From Leucobacter salsicius M1-8 (GTDB taxonomy: Bacteria > Actinomycetota > Actinomycetes > Actinomycetales > Microbacteriaceae), in assembly GCF_000350525.1 (NCBI RefSeq), contig NZ_AOCN01000022.1:434001-498000 (forward strand): DNA of 64,000 nucleotides. The letters run 5' to 3'. Of the stretch, positions 39,173 to 48,829 are shown in pieces. Position 1 is the first letter of the stretch. The number at the start of each line of letters is the position of its first letter. The notes beneath the pieces were generated by a model. The model ran no database searches, had not been told where the DNA came from, and saw nothing but the letters and a program-made list of their open reading frames with translations. Made by a program: the position numbers and the translations under genes.

Positions 39173-39904
39173 ATGAGCGAAACCGCAGCGAAGTCATCGA
39201 ACCGTCAGCGCGGCGGCGGATTCCTCGGGTTCGTGCGAGATTTGCTCGTGATTATCGTGGTTGCGTTTCTCGTCTCCTTCTTGCTCAAGACTTTTCTGGT
39301 GCGCAGCTTCTACATTCCATCGGTGTCGATGGAGCAGACGCTGCAGGTCAACGACCGCATCCTGGTGAATCAACTCGTGCCAGACATCATGGACGTGAAG
39401 CGCGGCGACGTTGTCGTGTTCAAGGATCCGGGTGGCTGGCTTTATCCGCGCGCGACTCAGCCGCCGCAGGGGTTTGAGAAGGTACTTCAGTCCGTCGGCC
39501 TCGCGGCCGACACGAGTCACGAGTATGTCGTGAAGCGCGTCATCGGCGTGGGCGGCGACCGGGTGGCCTGCTGTGATGCCCAGGGCCGCGTCACCGTGAA
39601 CGGTGTGCCGCTCGACGAGCCATACATCGTCATTCCGCCGGGGGAGACCCGCTCCTCGAAGATCGACTTCGATGTCACCGTGCCCGAGGGCTCAGTGTGG
39701 GTCATGGGCGACAACCGTTACCAGAGCAAGGACTCGCGCTACAACCAGGATCAGCCGGGCAAGGGCTTCGTGCCCGAGGACGAGATCGTAGGGCGCGCGT
39801 TCGTGATCAACTGGCCGCTCGATCACTTCACCTGGCTCGGCACGCCCGAGGGCACGTTCACCGGCGTCGAGCAGGCGAAGCAGTCCCAGCAGACGGCGCA
39901 GTAA
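39173..39904 (+). CDS. lepB: Signal peptidase I
   Basis: A 243-residue membrane protease that removes signal peptides on the outer face of the membrane. One hydrophobic helix (about 21-39) follows a basic cytosolic tail. The catalytic Ser52 lies in PSVSMEQTL and Lys121 in VVKRVIG; GDNRYQSKDSR is the conserved box E. ATG 39173 has AAGGAG five bases upstream. rnhB begins at the base after its stop. Confidence 0.95.
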   Translation: MSETAAKSSNRQRGGGFLGFVRDLLVIIVVAFLVSFLLKTFLVRSFYIPSVSMEQTLQVNDRILVNQLVPDIMDVKRGDVVVFKDPGGWLYPRATQPPQGFEKVLQSVGLAADTSHEYVVKRVIGVGGDRVACCDAQGRVTVNGVPLDEPYIVIPPGETRSSKIDFDVTVPEGSVWVMGDNRYQSKDSRYNQDQPGKGFVPEDEIVGRAFVINWPLDHFTWLGTPEGTFTGVEQAKQSQQTAQ

Positions 39905-40558
39905 GTGCGCGCTCTCACTCCGAACCCCGAAAAGGACCCGACGCTCGATTTTGAGCGAGAGCTGTGGGCCTTAGGGGCTCCGCTCGTGATCGGGATCGAC
40001 GAGGTTGGCCGCGGCGCGGTCGCCGGCCCGGTCGCGGTGGGCGCGCACGCGGTGCTCGCCGGTACCGAAGAGTTTCCCGTCGGGCTGCGTGATTCCAAGC
40101 TGCTCAGCGAGAAGCGACGCACACTGGTCGCCCCGCTCGTGGCCGAGTGGGGCGTGGGGGCCGTCGGATACTCCAGCGCCGCCGAGATCGACGCCCACGG
40201 CATCACCGCCACGCTCGGCGAGGCCGCCCGCCGTGCACTGCTCGCCCTGCATGCGCAGGGCATCGACGTGACGCGGGCCGCGATCATTCTTGACGGGTCT
40301 CAGGATTGGCTCACGCCCGTGCTCAAGTCCCCGCTGAACGTCCAGACCCGCGTGGGCGCCGACCGTCTCTGCGCGAGCGTCGCGGCGGCCTCAGTCGGAG
40401 CGAAGGTCGCCCGGGACCAACTGATGTGCGAAGCCGACGAGGCGCACCCCGAGTATGCCTGGGCCTCCAACAAGGGCTACGGATCCGCGGCCCACTACGC
40501 CGGGATCGCTGCCCACGGCCTCACCGAGCTCCACCGGCACACCTGGATCAAGTCGTGA
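39905..40558 (+). CDS. rnhB: Ribonuclease HII
   Basis: A 217-residue enzyme that cuts RNA in RNA-DNA hybrids and at single ribonucleotides in DNA. The active site begins IDEVGRGAVAGP with D32 and E33; the third acidic residue is in ILDGSQDW, and the C-terminal DEAHPEYAWASNKGYG supplies the fourth. GTG 39905 directly follows the lepB stop (TAAGTG), so translation is coupled. The 24-residue N-terminal tail is usual in actinobacteria. Confidence 0.95.
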   Translation: MRALTPNPEKDPTLDFERELWALGAPLVIGIDEVGRGAVAGPVAVGAHAVLAGTEEFPVGLRDSKLLSEKRRTLVAPLVAEWGVGAVGYSSAAEIDAHGITATLGEAARRALLALHAQGIDVTRAAIILDGSQDWLTPVLKSPLNVQTRVGADRLCASVAAASVGAKVARDQLMCEADEAHPEYAWASNKGYGSAAHYAGIAAHGLTELHRHTWIKS

Positions 40559-40600
40559 GGAATCAAGCGGCACCGGATCAAGCGCACGGCGCCCGAGCGG

Positions 40601-40606
40601 TAGGCT
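40601..40606 (+). promoter_or_regulatory. -10 box TAGGCT of murI
   Basis: TAGGCT ends six bases before GTG 40613, with no ribosome site, indicating a leaderless mRNA. Confidence 0.6.
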
Positions 40607-40612
40607 GGTCAG

Positions 40613-41452
40613 GTGAGTAGCCGCAACATTTCTGCCGAAGCGCCCATCGGAGTCTTTGACTCGGGGGTGGGCGGGCTCACCGTCGCACGTGCGATTCGCG
40701 ACCAGCTGCCCGGTGAATCCATGATCTACGTGGGCGACACCGAGCGCACGCCCTACGGCCCCAGGCCCATCGCCGAGGTACGCAGCTTCGCCCTCGAAAT
40801 CCTTGACGATCTGGTCGCCCAGGGCGTCAAAATGCTCGTGATCGCCTGCAACACGGCCTCCGCCGCCGTGCTGCGCGACGCCCGCGAACGCTACGACGTT
40901 CCCGTCGTGGAGGTGATCGGGCCGACGGTGCGCAGCGCTGCGGCAATCACCCGCAACCACCGCGTCGGGCTGATCGGCACCCAGGGGACGATCCAGTCGC
41001 GAGCCTATGACGACCTGTTCGCAATGCGGCCCGAGATCCGGCTCACATCAGCGGCTTGCCCCCGTTTTGTCGAACTTGTCGAAGCGGGTGAAACGAGCGG
41101 CCCCGAGGTGCACCGCGTGGCTGAGGGCTATCTCGCCCCGCTGGTTGCCGAGGGCATCGACACCCTGGTTCTGGGCTGCACGCACTATCCCTTCTTGCGC
41201 GGTGCGATCCGGCAGGTCGTTGGCCCCGATGTGGCCCTCGTATCGAGCGACATTGAAACTGCCAACGAGGTGTTCCAGGTGCTCACCGAAAACAACCTGC
41301 TGCGGCCCGCCCACCACGGGGAGCCCGAGCTCAGGTACGAGGCCACCGGCCCCGACACCGCCGGTTTTGTCGATCTCGCGCGCCGCATGCTCGGCATCGG
41401 CATCGACACGGTCGATCTCGTGCACACCGGCACGATCACACTGCCCCAATAG
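40613..41452 (+). CDS. murI: Glutamate racemase
   Basis: A 279-residue cofactor-independent enzyme that makes D-glutamate for peptidoglycan. The two catalytic cysteines are C79 in ACNTAS and C189 in LGCTHYPFL; the N-terminal [11 protein letters not shown] is diagnostic. The GTG start has its own leaderless-type promoter. RNase PH follows after 72 bases, with its own ribosome site. Confidence 0.96.
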   Translation: MSSRNISAEAPIGVFDSGVGGLTVARAIRDQLPGESMIYVGDTERTPYGPRPIAEVRSFALEILDDLVAQGVKMLVIACNTASAAVLRDARERYDVPVVEVIGPTVRSAAAITRNHRVGLIGTQGTIQSRAYDDLFAMRPEIRLTSAACPRFVELVEAGETSGPEVHRVAEGYLAPLVAEGIDTLVLGCTHYPFLRGAIRQVVGPDVALVSSDIETANEVFQVLTENNLLRPAHHGEPELRYEATGPDTAGFVDLARRMLGIGIDTVDLVHTGTITLPQ

Positions 41453-41524
41453 TCACGGCCCCGGGTCTGGCATCAGTCCCGTGTGCGCCGTATCGTAGAA
41501 CCCAATATGACACCTAGGAGTCCC

Positions 41525-42286
41525 ATGTCTGAGTACACCCGCGCCGACGGGCGCACCGTCGGCCAGATGCGCCCCGTTACGATCGAACGCGGTTGGAGTG
41601 CGCAGGCTGAGGGCAGCGCTCTCATCTCCTTCGGCAACACTCGCGTGCTCTGCACCGCCTCGTTCACCCCCGGCGTACCGCGCTGGCTCAAGGGCCAGGG
41701 CACGGGCTGGGTGACCTCGGAGTACTCGATGCTGCCCCGCTCGACCAACGAGCGGATGCAGCGCGAATCCGTGCGCGGCAAGATCGGCGGCCGCACCCAC
41801 GAGATCTCGCGCCTGATCGGTCGCAGCCTGCGCGCCGTCATCGACACCAAGGCGCTCGGTGAGAACACCATCGTCATCGACTGCGACGTGCTGCAGGCCG
41901 ACGGCGGCACCCGCACCGCATCGATCACGGGCGCCTACGTCGCGCTCGCTGACGCGATCGCGTGGGCACGCACCAACGGCCACATTTCCAAGAAGGCCCA
42001 GCCGCTCAAGGACTCCGTGGCCGCCGTCTCGGTGGGCATCGTGGGCGACACCGCTATGAGCGACCTCGCCTACGTCGAGGACTCGGCCGCCGAGACCGAT
42101 ATGAACGTGGTCGTCACCGGCTCGGGTGACTTCATCGAGGTACAGGGCACCGCCGAGGGCGTTCCCTTCAAGCGTGATGAGCTCAACGTGCTGCTCGATC
42201 TGGCGCTCGCGAGCACGGCTGAACTGACTCAGCTGCAGCGCGACGTGCTGGCGGAGGCGCTCACCGGCTCGGGCGGTGCCGCATGA
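41525..42286 (+). CDS. rph: Ribonuclease PH
   Basis: A 253-residue phosphate-dependent exoribonuclease that trims tRNA 3' ends. It matches the family from [13 protein letters not shown] through [28 protein letters not shown] and [22 protein letters not shown] 41525 is preceded by AGGAG with four bases spacing. Its stop overlaps the rdgB start by four bases. Confidence 0.97.
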   Translation: MSEYTRADGRTVGQMRPVTIERGWSAQAEGSALISFGNTRVLCTASFTPGVPRWLKGQGTGWVTSEYSMLPRSTNERMQRESVRGKIGGRTHEISRLIGRSLRAVIDTKALGENTIVIDCDVLQADGGTRTASITGAYVALADAIAWARTNGHISKKAQPLKDSVAAVSVGIVGDTAMSDLAYVEDSAAETDMNVVVTGSGDFIEVQGTAEGVPFKRDELNVLLDLALASTAELTQLQRDVLAEALTGSGGAA

Positions 42287-42921
42287 CCGAAGACGTGACG
42301 CCGACCCGTCAGGTCGTGCTGGCCTCGCACAATGCGCACAAGCTCGAGGAGCTGCGCCGCATCCTGGGCCCGCAGATCCCCGGCATCGAGCTCATTGGCT
42401 ATGACGGGCCTGAGCCCGTCGAGAACGGCCTGAGCTTCGAGGAGAACGCGCTCATCAAGGCGCGCGCGGCCGCGGCACACACGGGACTGCCCGCGATTGC
42501 CGACGACTCGGGTATCACGGTCGATGTGCTCGGCGGCATGCCCGGCATCTTCTCAGCGCGCTGGGGCGGCCCGGCCCGCAACGACAAGGCCAATGTCGAT
42601 CTGCTGCTGTGGCAGCTCACCGACATCGCTGACGGCCACCGTCAGGCCGGATTCGTGTGCGCCGCCGCGCTCGTAGTGCCCGGCGATCCTGCGGTGCCCG
42701 GCCAGCCGGCCACCGAGGTATGCGAGCTGGGAGTGTGGCAGGGTACCCTGCTGCGCGCACCCGCCGGCGATCACGGCTTCGGCTATGATCCGATCTTCGA
42801 GCCCGAGGGCATGAGCCGTTCGGCGGCTGAGCTCACCTCAACCGAGAAGGACCAGCACTCGCACCGCACGCGCGCATTCAGCGCGCTCGCGCCCGAGATC
42901 ATCGCGCGCCTCGGCGCATAG
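42283..42921 (+). CDS. rdgB: XTP/dITP pyrophosphatase (RdgB/HAM1 family)
   Basis: A 212-residue enzyme that hydrolyses non-canonical purine nucleoside triphosphates to keep them out of DNA. Diagnostic segments are [51 protein letters not shown] (split across the active site) and [13 protein letters not shown]. It overlaps rph by ATGA, as is common in actinobacteria. A 17-bp terminator follows. Confidence 0.96.
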   Translation: MTEDVTPTRQVVLASHNAHKLEELRRILGPQIPGIELIGYDGPEPVENGLSFEENALIKARAAAAHTGLPAIADDSGITVDVLGGMPGIFSARWGGPARNDKANVDLLLWQLTDIADGHRQAGFVCAAALVVPGDPAVPGQPATEVCELGVWQGTLLRAPAGDHGFGYDPIFEPEGMSRSAAELTSTEKDQHSHRTRAFSALAPEIIARLGA

Positions 42922-42934
42922 CTGCACGCACGAA

Positions 42935-42972
42935 ACTGCGGCCCCGGGTTCTTTGGAACCCGGGGCCGCAGT
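42935..42972. terminator. 17-bp perfect hairpin after rdgB
   Basis: Arms 42935-42951 and 42956-42972 pair perfectly around TTTG. It separates convergent rdgB and mgtE; no long T run follows. Confidence 0.8.
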
Positions 42973-43082
42973 GCTGCGTGGGCCAGTGCGCGGGAGAGCC
43001 CAGGGCCGCATGGCGATGCGAAATAGGGCGATCCGGATCGCAGGCCGCCGGGCACTCTGCACCCGACGGCCAGCGGCGTGGA

Positions 43083-44465
43083 TTACAGCTGCAGGATCGC
43101 GCGCGCGATCATGAAGTAAATGATGAGTCCGGTCGCGTCGACAAACGTCGAAATGAACGGGTTGGAGAACACGGCCGGGTCGACCTTCACCGCGCGCGCG
43201 AGCAGCGGCATGCCGCCGCCGACGGCCGCCGCGACCGTACACACGGCGAGCAGCGTGAGCCCGATGACCGCGCCAATCGCCGGAGAGTATACGAGCGTCG
43301 CGATCGTGAAGCCGAGGCCGCCCAGCATCAGGCCGAGTAGAGCGCCCGTGCGCAGCTCGCGGGTGAGCACGCGCATGATGTCCTTCGGGCGCACGTCGCC
43401 CAGCGCGAGAGCGCGCGTGACGGTCGTGGCGGCCTGATTGCCGGTGTTGCCGCCTGTGCCGATCAGGAGCGGCACGAACAGTGCGAGCACCGTCACCTGC
43501 TCGATCGTTGCCTCAAAGACCTCGAGCACCTGCACCGTCAGCGTGGCGCCCACTGCGAGCACGAGTAGCCACACGACGCGGGATTTCACGAGTGAGAACA
43601 CGGGCGTCGACAGGTAGGGGCGGCGTAGCGGTTCGGTGCCGCCCTGGCGGGCAACGTCTTCGCTCTCCTCGTGCTCGAGGATGCGCACCGCATCATCGAT
43701 GGTGAGCATGCCCAGGAGGCGAGACTCACTGTCGACTACGGGCATGGCGAGCAGCGCGAGATCGGTGATCCGGCGGGCCGCGGTCTCAGCGCTCTCGACC
43801 GCCTGGGTCGACACAGGATCGCTCATGAGGGACGCAACGATGGTCTGGGGCTCCGCACCGAGCAGGTCGCGCAGGCTCACGATGCCCACGAGCCTGCGAG
43901 CGTCGTCGAGCACCGGGATCGTGTAGACGGTCTCGGCGTCCTCGAGTCCGGCGTGCACGCGCGCCAGGGATTCCTCGACGCTGTAGCTGGAGCGGGTCGA
44001 GACAAACTCCGGGGTCATACGGCGGCCGACACTGCCCTGGGGGTAGCCGAGGAGAGCCGCGGTCTGCACCCGCTCGCTCTCGGTGAGGCCGCGCAGGAGT
44101 CGTGTGGCGAGGGCAGCGGGGGCCTCGTCCAGGAGCCAGGCGCGGTCGTCGGGGTCGAGCTCGGAGAAGAGCCGGGTCACCTCGGCTGCCTGAAGTCCGT
44201 GCAGCAGGTCGCTCTGCAGGGTGGGATCGAGCAGCTCGAACACCTCGAGCGCGCGATCCTTCGCGAGGAGCCGATAGAGCACGGCCCGCTCTTTCGAAGA
44301 CACGCGTTCAAACGCGAGCACGACGTCTTCTACGGGGAGCTTCCCGAGTTGTTCGGTGAGCGCCGGGAGATCCCGTGCGCTGAGATGGTGTTCGACGAGA
44401 TCTATGGTCGCGTCGATTGTGGCGTCAACTGACGTGTTGACGTTTTCTGGCTGAGGTGGAGTCAC
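43083..44465 (-). CDS. mgtE: MgtE-type magnesium transporter
   Basis: About 460 residues in the order N-terminal superhelical domain, two CBS domains (EFVSTRSSYSVEESLARV and SDPVSTQAVESAETAARRI) and five C-terminal hydrophobic helices. The pore signature VPLLIGTGGNTGNQAATTV and the C-terminal NPFISTFVDATGLIIYF are typical. CBS domains sense intracellular magnesium and gate the channel. GTG 44465 is preferred because GGAG lies eight bases upstream; ATG 44504 is in frame but has no ribosome site. A long leader upstream was not matched to a known riboswitch. Confidence 0.94.
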   Translation of the reverse strand: MTPPQPENVNTSVDATIDATIDLVEHHLSARDLPALTEQLGKLPVEDVVLAFERVSSKERAVLYRLLAKDRALEVFELLDPTLQSDLLHGLQAAEVTRLFSELDPDDRAWLLDEAPAALATRLLRGLTESERVQTAALLGYPQGSVGRRMTPEFVSTRSSYSVEESLARVHAGLEDAETVYTIPVLDDARRLVGIVSLRDLLGAEPQTIVASLMSDPVSTQAVESAETAARRITDLALLAMPVVDSESRLLGMLTIDDAVRILEHEESEDVARQGGTEPLRRPYLSTPVFSLVKSRVVWLLVLAVGATLTVQVLEVFEATIEQVTVLALFVPLLIGTGGNTGNQAATTVTRALALGDVRPKDIMRVLTRELRTGALLGLMLGGLGFTIATLVYSPAIGAVIGLTLLAVCTVAAAVGGGMPLLARAVKVDPAVFSNPFISTFVDATGLIIYFMIARAILQL

Positions 44466-44779
44466 GATTATCGCTCCGAACTGCGTGGCCGCTGTGGGCC
44501 ACATGCGTCAGCACACGGAACTTCCCGTGCGCGAATTACGGGTGTGCGGGGGAGCCGAGGCCCTCGCCTGAGCGTGCACACTGGCACCGCGGAAGGGGGA
44601 GACTCGGCCGAAAACTGCAATTGTCGCTGGGCACGAACTCACCTCGCTTCGATCGAATCGTCTCGGAGCTACAACTAGCCCACCTTCGAACGCTACCAGG
44701 GGTGAGCCTCAGGCGCGAACTTCAGGGGTGCAGGGGCGGCTTATTGCTGCACATTGCGTGCGTGCGCGAGGATAGGGAC

Positions 44780-45805
44780 ATGGATGCACTGCAGCAGGGA
44801 GTCGTGACCGACGTGGTTCGGGGAGTGAGCGCGTTTCTGTTGACGCCGATGCGGGCGGGTGAAGTTGATCCGTCTAATGTCGATTTGGGATCCCAGTCCG
44901 AGCTCGACGAAGCGACCTTTGTGGGGCTGGTTGAGCGTGCCGTGGCCGCTAACGTTGATTCGATTGCGGTGCTGGGTTCGACCGGGTCGTACATGTACTT
45001 GACTGCTGCCGAGCGCGAGCGGGTCGTGCAGCTCGCGGTGCAGCACGCGGCGGGGACGCCGGTGCTCGCGGGAGTCGGGGCGATATCGACATCGGAGGTG
45101 CTGCACCATGTGCGCGTCGCGGAGGCGGCGGGGGCGTCCGGCCTCATTGTCGCGACGGTGAGCTACCAGCGGCTCAATGACGACGAGGTGTTCGGGCTGT
45201 TCGAGGAAGTTACGGCCGGCGCGAACGTGCCCGTCGTGGTGTATGACAACCCGACGACGACCGGATTCACGTTCTCACTCAATCTCTATGCCCGAGTGGC
45301 CGCCCTACCGGGGGTGGCCTCGATCAAGGTGCCGCCGCCGCCAGCGGGTCTCGAGGCAGCCACTGCGCACATCAGCGCGATTCGGGAGCGGTTGCCGGCG
45401 CACGTCACGATCGGCGTCTCGGGTGACGCCTCGGCTGCGCTCGGGATTGCCGCCGGATGCGACGCCTGGTATTCAGTGATCGCGGGCGTGCTGCCGCGGG
45501 CCGCGATGCAGCGCGCGCGCGAGGCGCGTGAGGCTGGCTTTGATCCGGATCGGGTTGTGGCTGCCGAGACCACCTGGGCGAGTGGGGCCCTCCAGTCACT
45601 GCTCGCGCTCTTTGCCGATTACGGGAGCTTGCGGGTGGCGACCGCCGTGGCCGAAGAGCTGGGGCTCATCGGGGAGGGGTCGCTGCCGCGGCCGCTTCAC
45701 GGGCTTAGCGCCGCAGGGCGCGACCGCGTGCGGGAGGCGTTACGTGTGAGCGGATGCTTGGATTCGGATCTTGATTTGGATCGTGTTGCTGAGGCGGTGT
45801 CCTAG
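44780..45805 (+). CDS. Dihydrodipicolinate synthase-family aldolase
   Basis: A 341-residue TIM-barrel aldolase. The Schiff-base Lys lies in ASIKVPPPP and the catalytic Tyr in VVVYDNPTTTGF. The usual DapA motif GTTGE is changed to GSTGS, and the region after it (YMYLT) also differs. A C-terminal extension of about 30 residues is present. These changes suggest a DapA paralogue, for example an N-acetylneuraminate lyase-like or other pyruvate aldolase, rather than the lysine-pathway enzyme. ATG 44780 lies behind GAGGATAGGGA. The gene diverges from mgtE. Confidence 0.85.
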   Translation: MDALQQGVVTDVVRGVSAFLLTPMRAGEVDPSNVDLGSQSELDEATFVGLVERAVAANVDSIAVLGSTGSYMYLTAAERERVVQLAVQHAAGTPVLAGVGAISTSEVLHHVRVAEAAGASGLIVATVSYQRLNDDEVFGLFEEVTAGANVPVVVYDNPTTTGFTFSLNLYARVAALPGVASIKVPPPPAGLEAATAHISAIRERLPAHVTIGVSGDASAALGIAAGCDAWYSVIAGVLPRAAMQRAREAREAGFDPDRVVAAETTWASGALQSLLALFADYGSLRVATAVAEELGLIGEGSLPRPLHGLSAAGRDRVREALRVSGCLDSDLDLDRVAEAVS

Positions 45806-45914
45806 ACCATGGCCGCTGTCTGCACCGCCTCCACGGCTCTGCTCCAGTCTCAGTGGCGCAAATCTGAGTCAGTCATTGCTCCAGTAGCTTCGTTACATAT
45901 CCTCATTAAGCGCC

Positions 45915-46103
45915 ATGGTCACGATGTTTTGGCGTTCGGGATTAGTGCTGGTGATGGTGCTGGCGTGCTGCGGTTCGTTGAGTTTTCGGAGTCACCCTCT
46001 CGGGTCGAGCTGCCGTGAGTTTCGAGGAGCGGGGGCCCTCGGCCTTGGTCTTGGTTCCCAACCCGCGCACGCCAGCGCGCCCGATGGCGTTTACTGGCGG
46101 TGA
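45915..46103 (+). CDS. Possible small secreted or lipoprotein (low confidence)
   Basis: A 62-residue frame whose start MVTMFWRSGLVLVMVLACCGS looks like a lipoprotein signal with a Cys after VLA. The rest has no family resemblance and overlaps the next gene. Another frame (45809-46018, 69 residues) covers the same interval and ends in GTGA with the next start, so either, or neither, may be translated. Confidence 0.25.
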   Translation: MVTMFWRSGLVLVMVLACCGSLSFRSHPLGSSCREFRGAGALGLGLGSQPAHASAPDGVYWR

Positions 46104-46623
46104 GTATTGGCGCGGCCTGTGGTGGACGCTCGTGGTTTTCAATGTGGGGTTTCCGCTGCTGTTGATCTTGTGGATGTTCGCCCCGCACGTGTTAGCGGAG
46201 GGGGCCGCGGCCCCCGGTGAACAGTGGGGTGTGTCTCTTGTGAACAACCTCGCCATGACTGCGATGTTTGCAATTCCCATCTCGGGTTTCGCGGCGGTGG
46301 CCTACGGGGGTTTTGCCGCGTACGGGCTTGGCCTCCTGCTGCGGAGGGTGGCAAGTCGCTGGCTGCACCGCACGGCATTCTTCGCGCTCGGGGTTGGGGT
46401 GGGGGCTGTCGCAGTGTTGCTGTTTGGGCTCACGCTGGGAGGGGTGCCCTTGGGTGACCTGATCTACCCGGCGGCACTGTGGACCGGCGTCAGTGTTTGT
46501 GCGGGGTGGGGGATTACGAGTCGGCGAGCGCTGCGTGCGGATGCGGGTGAGGGGGTGACTGTCGCCGTGGATGAGGAAGAGGAGGGTTGGTGGGAGTCAA
46601 GGCGTTGGGAGTCGAAGTCTTGA
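46015..46623 (+). CDS. Four-helix membrane protein of unknown function
   Basis: 202 residues with four hydrophobic segments (about 36-58, 79-102, 118-140, 146-164) between a Pro-rich start and an acidic, Trp-containing tail (VDEEEEGWWESRRW). I do not recognise a family. The GTG at 46015 overlaps an upstream stop (GTGA), so it may be coupled to a short frame before it. Confidence 0.65.
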   Translation: MSFEERGPSALVLVPNPRTPARPMAFTGGEYWRGLWWTLVVFNVGFPLLLILWMFAPHVLAEGAAAPGEQWGVSLVNNLAMTAMFAIPISGFAAVAYGGFAAYGLGLLLRRVASRWLHRTAFFALGVGVGAVAVLLFGLTLGGVPLGDLIYPAALWTGVSVCAGWGITSRRALRADAGEGVTVAVDEEEEGWWESRRWESKS

Positions 46624-46656
46624 GCTTCGAGAGCGAGCGAGTTCGTCCAAAATTAT

Positions 46657-46674
46657 TTCGAACATAGTTTCGAA
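46657..46674. promoter_or_regulatory. LexA-like SOS box before the DUF222/HNH gene
   Basis: TTCGAACATAGTTTCGAA is an 18-base palindrome and agrees with the actinobacterial SOS consensus TCGAAC-N4-GTTCGA at all but one position. It ends seven bases before the -10 box TAAAAT (46682-46687), so a bound LexA would block RNA polymerase. Confidence 0.7.
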
Positions 46675-46693
46675 TTGGTGGTAAAATGGGATC

Positions 46694-48759
46694 ATGTCCA
46701 GCAAAGATGCCGAGGTTGATGATCTCGATGTGACGGGTGCCGCAGCGCATGTCGTCACAGACCTGGGTGGGCTCGCGGCGAGGCTGGGCATGCACGAGTT
46801 TTCGGGTCTGTCTGATGATGCGTTGCTGTCGGTGACGCAGGAGTTGGAGCGGGCGTCTCGGCGCGTGCAGGCCCTGCTGGTGTTGGCCGCGGGTGCGGTG
46901 TCGGATCGGTGTCTCGGGGTGCCGTCGGAGTCGCTTTCGGGTCGTCGCGGCTGCCGTGACGGGGCCGAGTTGCTGCAGCGGGTGTCGTTGCTGCCGGGGT
47001 CGGTGGTGCGGCAGCGGGTGTCGTTTGCTGATCTGACGCGGCCGATGCCGGGCTTTTCGGCGGGAGAGATTCCGCCCCGGTATCCGGCGATCGCGCAAGC
47101 GTTTTATGCGGGGGATCTGCCGTGGGAGTCGGCGCTGTTGCTGACGAAGTCGTTGGGGTCGGTGCCGGGCTGGGTGGACCCGGAACGGGTCGCGGTCGCG
47201 GAACGCTGCCTCGTGAATCAGGCAGCGGGGTATCCCGAGGGGTGCGGGCTCGATGCGGATGGTGCGGCGGTGCTGGACCCTGGTGCGGATAACGCTGGTG
47301 ATGGTTCTGATGCCTGCAGTCCGGTGGCGGGTGCTGCCAGCGTGCCGCTCGACACGGACACACTGCGGCAGGTGTGCGCGTTCTGGTGTACATCGCTCGA
47401 TCAGGACGGACCGGAGCCCGATGACGAGGGACAACTGGCCCGCAGATTCTTTCGGCTCGGGCGGGTACGCAATGGGTTGGTGCCGGTGCGTGGGGCGTTG
47501 CTGCCTGAGGTTGCGGCGCTACTCGGAAACCTCGTGACGGGTGTGAATTCCCCGAAGACGTCGACGAACCTGACGGGTCCTGACGCAGACACGGTCGAGC
47601 AGGCTGGTGGCAGAGCGGTGGATGAGTCGACTGGCGGTGTTCGGCTCCCTCAGGTTGCCGGCGAAGCCGAGGCTGGTATTGGCGATGCTGACACGGAAAG
47701 TGTCATCGCAGGCGGTTTTGTCGACGCAGACGCAGATGGAGTCGATGCTGACGACGGGTTCGGGAGCGCTGGCCTCACCGATGCCGCGCTCACTTCCGCT
47801 TCCGCAGGTGCTGCAGGTGCCGCAGGTGCGCCGGGTGTGCGCCGGTCGGGGTCCGGAGTGCGGTTCGTGGAGGGTGACGACCCCGAACCGGTACTCGTGC
47901 CGGTGGCAGGGGACGCCAGGTCGTCGGGGCAGAAGATGCATGATGCGCTGATGGTGATCGCGCAGATCGCCGGACGGGCGGCTGATATGCCGATGCTCGG
48001 TGGCGCGCCGGTGACGGTGTTGATCCAGACGACCCAGGCAGACCTCGCGGCGGGCCTGGTCCGCGAGGTCGCCGAGCTCGGATCATTAGCTGGCGCTGAG
48101 CCTGGAGCTTGCACAAGCACAAGCACCGACCCTGACGCCGGGCAGGCGGGAGTTGCGTGGCTCCACGGACACGACGGGATCCCCGTACCGGTGACTGCTG
48201 CGACCGTGCGCCACAGCGTTTGTGCCGGAGCGACCCAGAAAGTCCTCATCGACAACGACGGCCGCATCCTCGGGATATCGAGCCCCACCCGCATCTTCAC
48301 ACCGCATCAGCGGCGCGCGATCGCGGCCCGCGACGGCGGCTGCATCATCCCGGGGTGCACGGTGCCGGCGACATGGTGCGAGGTACACCACGTGACACCA
48401 TGGGCAGAAGGTGGCCCGACGACCACCGACAACGGGGTGCTGTTGTGTTGGTGGCATCACCGCAGTATCGAGGTCAGTGGCTGGCATGTTCGCATGGTGC
48501 GGGGCAAGCCCGAGGTGTTAGCGCCGAGGTGGGTGGATCCTGAGCTGGAGTGGCGGCCGGCGCGGCCGCTGTGGGGGCCGCGATGGCGCGCACCTCCGGG
48601 AAACCGGTGCCGGGTACGCCAGGTACGCCAGGTACGCCGGGTACGCCGGGTACGCCGAGCAAGCCGAGCAAGCCGAGCAAACCAAGGAAGCCCAGTAAGC
48701 CAAGCGAGCCGAGTGCTCCGCTGTGGGGACCAGAAGTGTCTCTGGCGCGGCAGCGATAG
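46694..48759 (+). CDS. DUF222 / HNH endonuclease protein (13E12-repeat-like), frameshift near its 3' end
   Basis: The N-terminal half is a DUF222 domain (ELERASRRVQALLVLAAGAV; LPWESALLLTKSLG). Near residues 540-590 an HNH nuclease motif reads CEVHHVTPWAEGG, followed by DNGVLLCWWHH. A low-complexity acidic region separates them. The ATG-initiated frame runs on to 49009, but through a terminator; in the neighbouring frame the tail continues as PGT and PSK repeats and stops at 48759 just before that terminator. One base missing in the GGGAAA run at about 48598-48603 explains this. TAAAAT six bases before the ATG and an SOS box indicate damage-inducible leaderless expression. Confidence 0.85.
48613..48711 (+). 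repeat. Nine-base tandem repeats in the DUF222/HNH gene tail
   Basis: Five copies of GGTACGCCR (48613-48657) are followed by about six diverged AGCAAGCCG-type units. They encode PGT and PSK triplets in the frame ending at 48759. Copy number changes would alter tail length without changing frame. Confidence 0.85.
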
Positions 48760-48767
48760 TGCACAAA

Positions 48768-48804
48768 ACCTCCCGGGGCAGAACTCTGCCCCGGGAGGTG
48801 TTTT
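48768..48804 (+). terminator. Terminator after the DUF222/HNH gene
   Basis: A perfect 14-bp stem (48768-48781 with 48786-48799) and four-base loop is followed by GTTTT. AAAA on the other side allows action on both strands between the convergent genes. Confidence 0.88.
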
Positions 48805-48829
48805 GCTGCCGTACAGTTCCGCGCGAGAG

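Noticed and set aside
48613-48711. Regular nine-base repeats that might suggest a CRISPR array
   Set aside because: There are no unique spacers; the units encode protein triplet repeats.
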